34,553 bases of DNA from a virus. Shown piece after piece: positions 20,047 through 28,021 of the stretch; the first letter of the stretch is position 1, and each line of letters starts with the position of its first letter. The stretch lies in IMG/VR virus record IMGVR_UViG_3300035703_000265, positions 1 through 34,553 of that record, one strand, 5' to 3'. The position numbers and the translations under genes were made by a program. The notes beneath the pieces are model-generated. The model was given only the letters and a program-made list of their open reading frames with translations. It was not told where the DNA came from and searched no databases.

Positions 20047-21024
20047 ATGAGTGAAAACACCAACCCACAAGGGAGTGTAGATACATCTGTAAGAGGTGCA
20101 GCTAATGCATTTATGTCTTTTCTTGAGCCACAGACTGAAGAGGCGAAAGCCCAACCTGAAGCTGTGCAGGCAGAAGAAGCTGAGGAATACCAGTTCGATG
20201 AAGCCGAGCCCGAGGAACAAGATGTAAGTGCAGAAGAAGCTGATAGCCAAGAAGAAGAAGTAGAGGAACTCCCTAAATACAGAGTTAAAGTCTCTGGCGA
20301 AGAGGTCGAAGTTACCCTTGATGAACTTCTGAATGGTTACAGTAGGACTGCCGATTATCAGAAAAAGACTCAATCATTAGCGGAACAGCGCAAAGTTGTA
20401 GAAGCCGAGCGCATGAAGATTGAAGAAGCAGCAAAGACTAGAGAAACATATGCTCAACGACTCCAAGTCATCGAGCAATTGCTACAACAGCAAAATCAAG
20501 GAGAAGATCTGTCATCTCTAAAGACAGAAGATCCTATTGCTTATGCAATTGCAATGGCAGAGAAAGTTGAGAGAGAGAAGCAATTGGCTGCGGTGCAAGC
20601 AGAAAGACAGCGAGTTCAACAAGAACAGCAGTCTTATCAGCAAGCGCAGTTGCAAAAGCACATCCAATCAGAACAGCAGAAACTTGTAGAAGCTATTCCT
20701 GACTTTAAGGATGATGTAAAAGCAGAGGTAATTCGCAGAGATATTCGCAATTATGCGAAGTCTATCGGTTTTACTGACCAAGAACTTTCTCAAGTTTATG
20801 ACAGTCGAGCTGTATTAGCCCTCTACAAAGCAGCACAGTTTGATAAGTTGATGGCAAACAAGGGGGTCACCACTAAAAAGGTGGCTACTGCTCCAAAGAC
20901 TATCAGACCAGGAACTTCTAATCCGCAGAGTTCCGAGAATGAAACAGTAAAAAAGGAAAGAGCTAAACTTCGCCAAACTGGCAATAAAAAGGATGCAGCT
21001 CGATTATTTGAACGATTCTTATAA
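20047..21024 (+). CDS. Scaffolding protein
   Basis: A 325-residue, very acidic protein with a disordered N-terminal third (EEAKAQPEAVQAEEAEEYQF), then YRVKVSGEEVEVTLDELLNGYSRTADYQKKTQ, a motif shared by many phage scaffold proteins, then a long Gln/Glu/Arg coiled coil and a basic C-terminus (KKERAKLRQTGNKKDAARLF). Position directly before the capsid gene and composition both indicate the internal scaffold for prohead assembly. The basic end probably binds the capsid protein. AGAGG ribosome-binding site. Confidence 0.85.
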   Translation: MSENTNPQGSVDTSVRGAANAFMSFLEPQTEEAKAQPEAVQAEEAEEYQFDEAEPEEQDVSAEEADSQEEEVEELPKYRVKVSGEEVEVTLDELLNGYSRTADYQKKTQSLAEQRKVVEAERMKIEEAAKTRETYAQRLQVIEQLLQQQNQGEDLSSLKTEDPIAYAIAMAEKVEREKQLAAVQAERQRVQQEQQSYQQAQLQKHIQSEQQKLVEAIPDFKDDVKAEVIRRDIRNYAKSIGFTDQELSQVYDSRAVLALYKAAQFDKLMANKGVTTKKVATAPKTIRPGTSNPQSSENETVKKERAKLRQTGNKKDAARLFERFL

Positions 21025-21036
21025 AGGAAATAAAAA

Positions 21037-21987
21037 ATGGCAGCATATGATCGCTATACAGCAGTAGGTGCCCGCGAGGACTTAACCGATGTTATTTATG
21101 ACATCAGCCCAACCGACACCCCAATTATGTCGTCTATCGGTAAGACAAAAGCTACTTCTGTCTATCATGAGTGGCAAACAGACAGCCTTGCAGCAGCTAC
21201 TACAAGCAATGCTTTAGTAGAAGGCGCAAGCGCAACAGAAGCAACAATCAGCCCAACAACTCGCCTTGGTAACTATACACAGATCGTTGGTAAGACTGTT
21301 ATGGTTTCTGGCACTCTCTTGGCTTCTGACCTTGCTGGTCGCAAGTCTGAGATGGCTTACCAGTTGGCTAAGGCTTCGGCTGAAATCAAGCGCGACATCG
21401 AGACAATCATCACCGCTAACCAAGGTCAGACAGCAGGCACATCTGGCTCTGCAGCTCGCAAGATGGGTTCTTTGTTGTCTTACATCAAGACAAACACCAA
21501 CAAGTCTGCTGGCACAACAGCCGGTGGTGATCCAACAACAATCGGTGTTTCGACTCGCACAGACGGCACAACCCGCACATTTACTGAGACCATCCTTAAA
21601 GATGTTATCAAGCAAGTGTTTGAAGAAGGCGGCACACCTTCTGTATTGATGGTATCGCCTGCTCTCAAGCAGACAGTATCAGCATTTACAGGTTTGGCTG
21701 CGCAGCGTTATCAAGTGCCTACAAGCGGCCAAGCAACAATTCTTGCTGGTGCTGACTTGTATCAGTCTGATTTCGGTGTATTGCAGATTGTTCCTAACCG
21801 CTTTATGCGCACTCGCGATGCATTGGTTCTCGATCCTGAGTATGCAGCTCTTGCATATCTCCGCCCATTCCAGACCAACGACATCGCTAAAGTTGGCGAT
21901 GCTGAGAAAAAACAAATCTTGGCTGAATTGACTTTAGAAGTTCGCAACGAAGCTGCTCATGGTGGAGCTTTCGACTTATCTGCTTGA
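21037..21987 (+). CDS. Major capsid protein (SU10-type, HK97 fold)
   Basis: A 316-residue capsid protein. YDISPTDTPIMSSIGKTKAT near residues 22-41, EWQTDSLAAA, the Thr/Ala-rich loop (YTQIVGKTVMVSGT) and DADLYQSDFGVLQIVPNRFMR-like C-terminal block (GADLYQSDFG, IVPNRFMRTR) are diagnostic for the SU10/DUF5309 major capsid family. Strong AAGGAAA site 9 bases upstream and more use of GGC/ACC/AAG codons than neighbours fit high expression. Followed by a terminator that overlaps the promoter of the next gene. Confidence 0.92.
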   Translation: MAAYDRYTAVGAREDLTDVIYDISPTDTPIMSSIGKTKATSVYHEWQTDSLAAATTSNALVEGASATEATISPTTRLGNYTQIVGKTVMVSGTLLASDLAGRKSEMAYQLAKASAEIKRDIETIITANQGQTAGTSGSAARKMGSLLSYIKTNTNKSAGTTAGGDPTTIGVSTRTDGTTRTFTETILKDVIKQVFEEGGTPSVLMVSPALKQTVSAFTGLAAQRYQVPTSGQATILAGADLYQSDFGVLQIVPNRFMRTRDALVLDPEYAALAYLRPFQTNDIAKVGDAEKKQILAELTLEVRNEAAHGGAFDLSA

Positions 21988-22011
21988 TATTCAGTAGATA
22001 ATAAGTAGAAT
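21984..22011 (+). promoter_or_regulatory. Promoter for the GT11 gene, ending inside the terminator boundary
   Basis: TTGATA (21984-21989, over the capsid stop codon), 16 bases, TAGAAT (22006-22011); each hexamer is one base from consensus. The predicted start, 22017-22019, lies inside the 5' arm of the terminator stem (22012-22020), so transcripts from this promoter could not form that hairpin and would pass. Confidence 0.55.
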
Positions 22012-22040
22012 AGAGGGTAGACACAATCTACCCTCTTTTC
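22012..22040 (+). terminator. Rho-independent terminator after the capsid gene
   Basis: AGAGGGTAG (22012-22020), loop ACACAAT, CTACCCTCT (22028-22036), then TTTC. A perfect 9-bp stem with short U-tract, 25 bases after the capsid stop. It would limit read-through of the highly expressed head operon; a Q-type antiterminator may overcome it. The GT11 ATG follows at 22042. Confidence 0.8.
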
Positions 22041-22041
22041 T

Positions 22042-22740
22042 ATGATCGTTTACATTATGGGTGGTCTGGGCAACCAGATGTTCCAATATGCAGCAGGCTA
22101 TGCAGTAGCTAAAACACTAGGCGAAACCCTAGAGTTAAATACGACTTTCTACAAAGCAAACAAGAATCGCAAGTTTGAGCTAGATGTTTTCCCTCTGTCG
22201 TTTCATGTAACAAATAATGTTGCAGAGCCGATAAATGAAAAACAGCATAGTTACCAAGAAATCAACAAATCAGGGATGATGGTTGGTTATTGGCAAAGTG
22301 AAAAATACTTTGATTTTGTAGAAGATGAGATTCGCAAAGAGTTTTATCTGCCTAAGTCAGAAATACCTAGCGACTGGGTCGCAGTAACAGTTCGCAGAGG
22401 CGATTATTTATCGCTGCCTGATGTGTTTGCTCAGTTAGGCGATGAATACTACCTAACAGCTATAGACGAGTTTAAGAATCACAAATTTGTAGTTTTTTCA
22501 GATGATCCTAGTTGGTGTGCAGAGAATTTAATATGGGCAGATCATGTCATGCCTTGCTCTGCGCCAGCGCAAGATTTAGCATTGCTTTCTAGCTTCAAAA
22601 ATCATATCATAGCCAATAGTTCATTTGGCTGGTGGGGTGCTTGGCTTGCGAATGGCAATAAAGTCATTGCGCCCAAAAGATGGTTTACGAATGGGCTAGA
22701 CGATAGCGACTTAATACCTGATAGGTGGATCAGACTTTGA
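22042..22740 (+). CDS. GT11 family alpha-1,2-fucosyltransferase-like
   Basis: A 232-residue enzyme with all GT11 signatures: MGGLGNQMFQYA (6-17), VRRGDY (117-122, GDP-fucose site), FSDDPSWC (152-159) and NSSFGWWGAWL (192-202). It should add fucose to a galactose-type acceptor from GDP-fucose. It is somewhat shorter than bacterial relatives (about 280-300), mainly before VRRGDY, yet keeps every motif. It directly abuts the terminator stem and has no Shine-Dalgarno site. Insertion right behind the capsid gene in the structural cluster is unusual and suggests virion or receptor glycan modification. Confidence 0.88.
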   Translation: MIVYIMGGLGNQMFQYAAGYAVAKTLGETLELNTTFYKANKNRKFELDVFPLSFHVTNNVAEPINEKQHSYQEINKSGMMVGYWQSEKYFDFVEDEIRKEFYLPKSEIPSDWVAVTVRRGDYLSLPDVFAQLGDEYYLTAIDEFKNHKFVVFSDDPSWCAENLIWADHVMPCSAPAQDLALLSSFKNHIIANSSFGWWGAWLANGNKVIAPKRWFTNGLDDSDLIPDRWIRL

Positions 22741-23066
22741 AAAAATACTTAGAAACTGTAGATGGTGAAGTAAGAACAGCAATATCAGATGGCGAGGGTG
22801 GGATTATAATTCACTCTCAGACTGACTTAACTGATTTCGCAGAGCATACAAAAGCGCAATATAATTCGAATCCTGGTAAAACAGGCTGGTCAGATGAGCT
22901 GTTTGATCCTAAGAACAAAATTGCAGAGCTGCCTTTAGCGATTATTAACGACTTAAATCAAAAGGGCATTATGAGAGGCTTCTACATAGTCGATCAGAAA
23001 GCTCTAAAAGCATGGCTAAATAACCCCGATAATGTAGTATTTCGCACTAGAGGGGGCGCAGTATGA
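22737..23066 (+). CDS. Structural-region phage protein (TTG start)
   Basis: 109 residues from TTG 22737, which overlaps the GT11 stop (TTGA) and has AGGTGG 8 bases upstream; the alternative GTG at 22725 would lie within that site. The block LPLAIINDLNQKGIMRGF, then KALKAWLNNPDNVVFRTRGG, resembles a small protein family in the head-tail region of podovirus-like phages with unknown function. It probably belongs to the virion or assembly path rather than to the flanking glycosyltransferases. Confidence 0.6.
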   Translation: MKKYLETVDGEVRTAISDGEGGIIIHSQTDLTDFAEHTKAQYNSNPGKTGWSDELFDPKNKIAELPLAIINDLNQKGIMRGFYIVDQKALKAWLNNPDNVVFRTRGGAV

Positions 23067-23704
23067 GCAGAATCGCTATTTGCATACCCGCTAGGGGTCA
23101 AATGGAAGTGGCCACAGCATTTGATTTAGTCGCGATGTGTGCATATACCATTAAGACTACAAAGCATGAAATAGACTTGTTTACTAGTGCTGGAACACTA
23201 ATATTTGACCAGAGAAACAATCTAGTCAAAACAGCATTAGAAGTAAAAGCAGATTATGTCTTATTTGTAGATGCTGATATGCGCTTTCCTAAAGACACTT
23301 TAAAGATCTTAATGGCGCATGACAAAGACATTATAGGTGTCAATGCGACAACAAGGTCTGAGCCTGTTAAGCCTACAGCTAAGAACTTCAAGATTAGCGA
23401 TGTAGATGGCTCTGTAGATTGGCTGCCTGTTTACTCTAATGCGATGTCAGGTATAAGCAAAGTAGACGGCATAGGCTGCGGTGTAATGCTAGTAAAGACA
23501 AAAGTATTTAAGGCAATTGAGATGCCTTATTTTTACTTTGAGCAGCTAGGCAACAATAAAATACTAGGCGAAGATATTTACTTCTGCATTAAATCAAAAG
23601 ATGCAGGTTTTGATACTTGGGTCGATCACGACTTGTCTAAAGGCATTAGACATATCGGGCAATATGTTTATGGTTGGCAGAATGTAGAGCTGCCTAAAGA
23701 ATAA
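23063..23704 (+). CDS. GT2-like glycosyltransferase (GT-A fold)
   Basis: A 213-residue protein. AICIPARGQMEV near residues 5-16, RNNLVKTALEVKADYVLFVDADMRFP (51-76) with the D-x-D at 70-72, VDGIGCGVMLVK and GEDIYFCIKSKDAGF form the standard GT-A order used by phage-encoded GT2-like transferases. The sugar and acceptor are unknown. ATGA coupling with the previous gene and position between GT11 and the head-tail adaptor put two transferases in the middle of head genes. Cytoplasmic, no signal peptide. Confidence 0.8.
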   Translation: MSRIAICIPARGQMEVATAFDLVAMCAYTIKTTKHEIDLFTSAGTLIFDQRNNLVKTALEVKADYVLFVDADMRFPKDTLKILMAHDKDIIGVNATTRSEPVKPTAKNFKISDVDGSVDWLPVYSNAMSGISKVDGIGCGVMLVKTKVFKAIEMPYFYFEQLGNNKILGEDIYFCIKSKDAGFDTWVDHDLSKGIRHIGQYVYGWQNVELPKE

Positions 23705-23712
23705 GGGCTAAT

Positions 23713-24333
23713 ATGGCATTCACAAACTACAACGATCTAAAGACTACAGTAGCAAACTACTTAGGTCGATCTGATCTAACTACTGCAATACCAGACTTTA
23801 TTTCGTTGGCAGAGCTGCGCTTACAGCGCGAGCTGCGCACTCGGCAAATGCTAAAGTCTGCTACTGCAACAATGACAAGCGGTGATGCAAAAGTCGCATT
23901 GCCTACAGACTTCTTAGAGATTCGCGATCTTCATGTTCAAGGCAATCCTAGAATGCCTGTAACCTATATGTCGCCTAGCACTTTTACTAGGGATGCAAGA
24001 GCAGATGAAAGTGGTAAGCCAATCTATTACACAGTCTTGGCTAATGAGTTTCAATTTGCACCAATACCAGATACAGCATATGTATTAGAGATTCTTTACT
24101 ATGCTAAACCTACAGTATTGTCAGGCTCTAATGCTAGTAATGCATTTCTAGCAAACTACTTTGATGCGCTGTTGTATGCATCTTTGCTAGAAGCAGAGCC
24201 ATACTTAATTAACGATGCCAGAACACAGACTTGGGCATCTTTGTATGATCGAGCAATCAAAAACATCTCAGATGCAGACCAAAATGGTGAGTATTCTGGT
24301 GTTCCATTGCAAATGAAAGTAACCTCACGATAA
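23713..24333 (+). CDS. Head-tail adaptor protein (P22 gp4-like)
   Basis: 206 residues. NYNDLKTTVANYLGRSDLTTAIPDFISLAELRLQRELRTR is the N-terminal helix region typical of podovirus tail-accessory/adaptor proteins (key parts YNDLKTTVANYL, FISLAELRLQRELR), then LPTDFLEIRDL, and LLYASLLEAEPYLIND with WASLYDRAI in the C-terminal helices. It should bind the portal and hold the tail protein. Encoded in the expected place between head and tail genes. Confidence 0.8.
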   Translation: MAFTNYNDLKTTVANYLGRSDLTTAIPDFISLAELRLQRELRTRQMLKSATATMTSGDAKVALPTDFLEIRDLHVQGNPRMPVTYMSPSTFTRDARADESGKPIYYTVLANEFQFAPIPDTAYVLEILYYAKPTVLSGSNASNAFLANYFDALLYASLLEAEPYLINDARTQTWASLYDRAIKNISDADQNGEYSGVPLQMKVTSR

Positions 24334-24342
24334 GGAAATAAA

Positions 24343-24729
24343 ATGGCTGAAATGTCGAATTACCTAGAGAACGCACTTATCAATGCTACTCTACGAGCAA
24401 CTACCTTTACTTCACCAGCTACAGTCTATGTAAGTCTGCATACTGCAGATCCTACAGATGCAGGCACAGGCACAGAAGTAAGCGGTGGTTCATATGCTCG
24501 CCAATCTGCTACATTTGGCTCACCATCTAATGGTGCAAGCTCTACAAGTGCAGACATTACATTCCCACAAGCCACAGGCTCATGGGGAACTGTAACTCAT
24601 ATCGGCATTTGGGATGCTTCTACAAGTGGCAATATGTATTACCACACAGCTTTAGATGCATCTAAGACGATTGATACAGGCGACATTTTTAAGATCGCTT
24701 CAGGAAGCCTAACAGTAACATTGGCCTAG
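24343..24729 (+). CDS. Virion-associated protein (LHTADPT family)
   Basis: 128 residues, AAGGAA before the ATG. VYVSLHTADPTDAGTGTEVSGGSYARQSA near residues 27-55 (key parts SLHTADPT, EVSGGSYARQ) and WGTVTHIGIWDASTSGN define a widespread phage family found among tail and decoration genes, rich in Thr/Ser/Gly and beta-structured. Whether it decorates the capsid or belongs to the tail is not known. No signal or membrane segment. Confidence 0.7.
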   Translation: MAEMSNYLENALINATLRATTFTSPATVYVSLHTADPTDAGTGTEVSGGSYARQSATFGSPSNGASSTSADITFPQATGSWGTVTHIGIWDASTSGNMYYHTALDASKTIDTGDIFKIASGSLTVTLA

Positions 24730-24735
24730 TAGTCT

Positions 24736-25560
24736 ATGCCAGCAGATTACTGTGGTGCTTTTACAATTGACAACATCGATCAGTTCGGCACACTAGAACA
24801 GATCAATGTTTCATTTGACGATCCTGCATGGGCATCTACAAGCACCTGTATTTACTATGGCGATGCTAGTGTTACAGCAAATGCTACTGCTAATGCAAAT
24901 GCTTATGCAATAAAGGCTGGTGTTGCATCAGTAACAGGCACAGGCACAGCAACAGCAAGTGCATTTAGAATTAGATCTGCATCAGGCTCTGTAACTGCAA
25001 ATGGCAGCGTTTCATGTAACGCCTATCTAATTCGTTTTGGCACAGGTTCAGTAACAGCGCAAGGCACAGTCAATGCAGAAGCAATCAGAGTTAGAACAAG
25101 CAGTGGATCTGTCTCAGCAATTGCCACAGTATCAGCAAACGGATATGGAATTTTTGATGGATTGGCTTCTGTCTCAGCAACAGGTTCTGTTTCGGCAGAT
25201 GCAGTCCGCATTAGAACAGCAGCAGGCTCTATTTCAGCAAATGGAAGTGTTTCTGCAAGCGGTATCAGACAAAGAACATCGACAGCAAGCATCTCAGGAA
25301 CAGCAACAGTAACAGCTCTTGGTGGAGTTGAGTATAGCGGCAATGGATCAATTACAGTTTTTGCAACAGTTATAGCAAATCCTGTAGCAATTTATAGCGC
25401 AGCAGCAAGAGCAAATGGTTTAGCATTAGTAAACTGCTTTGGCAGAGTTCTTGGCGATGAATGGCAAGATGAATCAGTAGGCGCAGAGCTGTGGACTAAC
25501 ATACCTAGTGCTACAGATACTTGGACACAAATACCTAGTGGAAACACACAATGGCAATAA
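24736..25560 (+). CDS. Repeat-containing fibrous virion protein
   Basis: 274 residues. N-terminal part DNIDQFGTLEQINVSFDDPAW (key region 15-32) is shared with the next protein. From residue 44 to about 223 come nine tandem units of 20 residues, pattern (G/A)-S-(V/I)-(S/T)-x-x-(A/G)-(S/T)-V-x-A-x-x-x-x-I-R-x-x-(S/T), with a degenerate tenth. Such Ser/Ala/Val repeats suggest a beta-solenoid or fibre. The C-terminus has spaced tryptophans (ELWTNIPSATDTWTQIPSGN) as in several phage tail proteins. Possibly a fibre or head/tail spike. No ribosome-binding site of note. Confidence 0.65.
   Translation: MPADYCGAFTIDNIDQFGTLEQINVSFDDPAWASTSTCIYYGDASVTANATANANAYAIKAGVASVTGTGTATASAFRIRSASGSVTANGSVSCNAYLIRFGTGSVTAQGTVNAEAIRVRTSSGSVSAIATVSANGYGIFDGLASVSATGSVSADAVRIRTAAGSISANGSVSASGIRQRTSTASISGTATVTALGGVEYSGNGSITVFATVIANPVAIYSAAARANGLALVNCFGRVLGDEWQDESVGAELWTNIPSATDTWTQIPSGNTQWQ
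24865..25404 (+). repeat. Nine tandem 60-bp coding repeats
   Basis: Units of 20 codons starting at residues 44, 64, 84, 104, 124, 144, 164, 184 and 204 of the fibrous protein. The protein period is exact, the DNA is diverged, so the array is old and selected at protein level rather than a recent expansion. Confidence 0.8.
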
Positions 25561-27221
25561 GTAGAATAACATTCGGTGAATGGACACCAGATCAGCCAGG
25601 TTTAGCAAATGGCCTACAAAGAGCAGAAAATGTTTTTTCTAAAGCTGTAGGATATGGCGCAATCAATGCAGCAGAAGATTACTCTGCAGCAGCATCAGAA
25701 AATCTTAATAATGTAGTTGCTGGCAAAACAGCAGCAGGCGCAACAGTTGTATTTGCTGGTGGCGCAACAAAATTATTTAAATTAGATACAAACGATTTAT
25801 CTTTAGACTCAGTTGTAAAAGCAAGCAAGACAATTACAAATGTTGTAAGAGCAAGCAACACAGTTACGATTACTACATCAGCAGCTCATGGTTTTTCTAT
25901 AGGCGATTCAGTAACAGTTGCAGCTACTTCTACAACAGGTGTAAATGGAACATTTGTTGTAGATACAATTCCTACAACTACAACATTTACTTATAATCAA
26001 TCAGGCGCAAACATTGCAAGCACAGCAGATACAGGAACAGTTAGCTTTCAATATACAACACCTATAAATCAACGATGGAGATTTACACAATTTGGTAATG
26101 TGTTGATCGCAGCAAATGGCGGCAATCGCCTACAAGGATTTAACTTAAATAATTCTTCTACATTTCAAGACTTAGCGGCAGATGCGCCTCAATCTCGATA
26201 TGTAACAGTAGTTCGAGATTTTGTAGTTTCTGCTTATGTAAACAGCTCTACTGTATATCCATACAGAGTTCAATGGTCAGCATTGGGAGATGAGTCAAAT
26301 TGGACTAATTCAGCAACTACACAGGCTGACTTTCAAGACATTCCTGATGGTGGCTCAATTGTAGGAATTACAGGTGGTGAATTTGGCTTGATCTTTATGG
26401 ATCGATCAATTCACAGAATGACATATGTTGGCAGTCCATTAGTGTTTCAATTTGACAATATCAGTAGAAATTTAGGCTGCTACGAGGCTAATTCCATTGT
26501 TCAGTATGGTGGCACATCATTCTTTTTATCTGATGATGGATTTTATGCTTGCGATGGTCAGCAGTTAGCGCCTATTGGTAACGAAAAAGTAAATCGTTAT
26601 TTTTGGTCAGATATAGACGAAGGCTCTATTGGTTTAATGTCTGCTGCTGTGGATCCATTTAGAAAGCTAGTAATTTGGGCATATACATCAAAATCATCTG
26701 CAACAGTAGATAAATTGCTTATCTACAATTATCAGAACAATAAGTGGACTAGCGGCACTACAGATGCAAGTAGAATCGCATCATCTTCTACACCATCTTT
26801 TGATTTAGAGGGAATGGATGTATTTGGCAATTTAGAGCAAATTATGTCTAGCTTTGATGACCGAGTATGGCTTGGTGGAAAGATGCAGTTTGCTGGTGTT
26901 AAAAATACAAAAATTATTACTTTTACAGGCAATAACAATACTGCATATATAGAAACAGGCGATATTGAGATGCCAAGCACAACATCAGCGATCACAATGG
27001 CAAAACCAATTGTTGATGGTGGCTCAGGCTCTGTTGCTTTGTTTTCTCGAAGGTTGTTAAGCGAGCAAGTGGTATTTGGATCTCAGACATCAGCAGATGC
27101 AGAAAATAGAGTATCAATTCGAGGAATTGGTCGCTATCATCGTCTACAATTAACGCCAACAGGCAATTGGACAAATGCTATTGGTTTAGATGTAGAAATG
27201 AATCCTTTGGGAACTAGATAA
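25551..27221 (+). CDS. Tail hub/stabilisation protein (P22 gp10-like)
   Basis: A 556-residue beta-rich protein. ISRITFGEWTPDQPGLANGL at the start, then a probable inserted beta domain (about 92-165, AAHGFSIGDSVTV...GVNGTF), then RWRFTQFGNVLIAANGGN, YPYRVQWSALGDESNW, ITGGEFGLIFMDRSIHRMTY and FQFDNISRNLGC, the pattern of gp10-type DNA stabilisation or tail-hub beta-propellers. It should plug the portal channel and carry the fibres. Residues 423-440 (DVFGNLEQIMSSFDDRVW) repeat a motif of the previous protein. Overlaps both neighbours. Confidence 0.78.
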   Translation: MAISRITFGEWTPDQPGLANGLQRAENVFSKAVGYGAINAAEDYSAAASENLNNVVAGKTAAGATVVFAGGATKLFKLDTNDLSLDSVVKASKTITNVVRASNTVTITTSAAHGFSIGDSVTVAATSTTGVNGTFVVDTIPTTTTFTYNQSGANIASTADTGTVSFQYTTPINQRWRFTQFGNVLIAANGGNRLQGFNLNNSSTFQDLAADAPQSRYVTVVRDFVVSAYVNSSTVYPYRVQWSALGDESNWTNSATTQADFQDIPDGGSIVGITGGEFGLIFMDRSIHRMTYVGSPLVFQFDNISRNLGCYEANSIVQYGGTSFFLSDDGFYACDGQQLAPIGNEKVNRYFWSDIDEGSIGLMSAAVDPFRKLVIWAYTSKSSATVDKLLIYNYQNNKWTSGTTDASRIASSSTPSFDLEGMDVFGNLEQIMSSFDDRVWLGGKMQFAGVKNTKIITFTGNNNTAYIETGDIEMPSTTSAITMAKPIVDGGSGSVALFSRRLLSEQVVFGSQTSADAENRVSIRGIGRYHRLQLTPTGNWTNAIGLDVEMNPLGTR

Positions 27222-28018
27222 TGTATCGAGTGTTGCCAACTTTTGGTGCAGATCAGCGAGGTGTTGCCGAAGTAGTCAATGGAATTATGAATGGCAAAAC
27301 CAACAATACAGGGTCTGTAACTCTAGCAACAGGTGGCGCATCTACCACAACAATTACAGATGCGCGAATTGGTGTAGATTCTGTCATTTTGTTGATGCCT
27401 ACAGATGATGTATCCGCTACTGCTTATTATCCTTATCTAGCAGTTCAAGATGATACAGATCAAGCTGCGACAACGACAACAGCCGAAAACATCATGGCTT
27501 TCTCTACAACAGACTATAACCTTGGTGCTAGTCTTGTAGATAACACAAAGTTAAAAGTAGATTACTCAGGACTATACAACATTCAGTTTTCAGCACAGTT
27601 AATCAATACTACTAACGATGTGCAAGAAGTAAGCATTTGGTTCAAAAAGAATGGCACAAATGTAGCAGGCAGTAATAGCGAATTTGGTGTGCCACAAAGA
27701 AAATCTACAGGCACATCAAGTCGATTGATCGCAGCATTAAACTTCTTTATTGCATTGCAAAAAGATGATTATGTGCAGTTAGCATGGCGCCCTAGCGATA
27801 TTGGTGTCAGTATCGAGCATTTTGCAACACAGACAACACCAACAAGACCATCTACACCTAGTGTTATAGCTACAGTTAGTTATCTGTCATCGAATGGTTA
27901 TACAAGCAATATCTTTACAAGACCTTATATATCAGCAGTAACCAATGGAAGTGCAACGATTAGCCATCCAGCTAATACAGTATCTGGCATGACTTACAAA
28001 TACATCATCGTAGGATAA
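27221..28018 (+). CDS. Virion protein with C1q/TNF-like jelly-roll domain
   Basis: 265 residues, TAATG overlap with the gene before. A Thr-rich N-terminal half is followed by a likely C1q-type jelly-roll (about 110-225): LKVDYSGLYNIQFSAQL, VSIWFKKNGTNV, ALNFFIALQKDDYVQLAW and TRPSTPSVIATVSYL keep the usual strand order G-x-Y-x-I-x-F-S ... W-x-x-x-N-G ... G-D-Y-V. Such domains trimerise and often bind receptors, so this may be a tail spike or a tip protein. It resembles other phage C1q-like fibres; exact place is not certain. Confidence 0.65.
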   Translation: MYRVLPTFGADQRGVAEVVNGIMNGKTNNTGSVTLATGGASTTTITDARIGVDSVILLMPTDDVSATAYYPYLAVQDDTDQAATTTTAENIMAFSTTDYNLGASLVDNTKLKVDYSGLYNIQFSAQLINTTNDVQEVSIWFKKNGTNVAGSNSEFGVPQRKSTGTSSRLIAALNFFIALQKDDYVQLAWRPSDIGVSIEHFATQTTPTRPSTPSVIATVSYLSSNGYTSNIFTRPYISAVTNGSATISHPANTVSGMTYKYIIVG

Positions 28019-28021
28019 AAA

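Noticed and set aside
25023-25343. Leftward 106-codon frame in the repeat protein
   Set aside because: It mirrors the low-complexity repeats of the real gene and has no start signal or family likeness.
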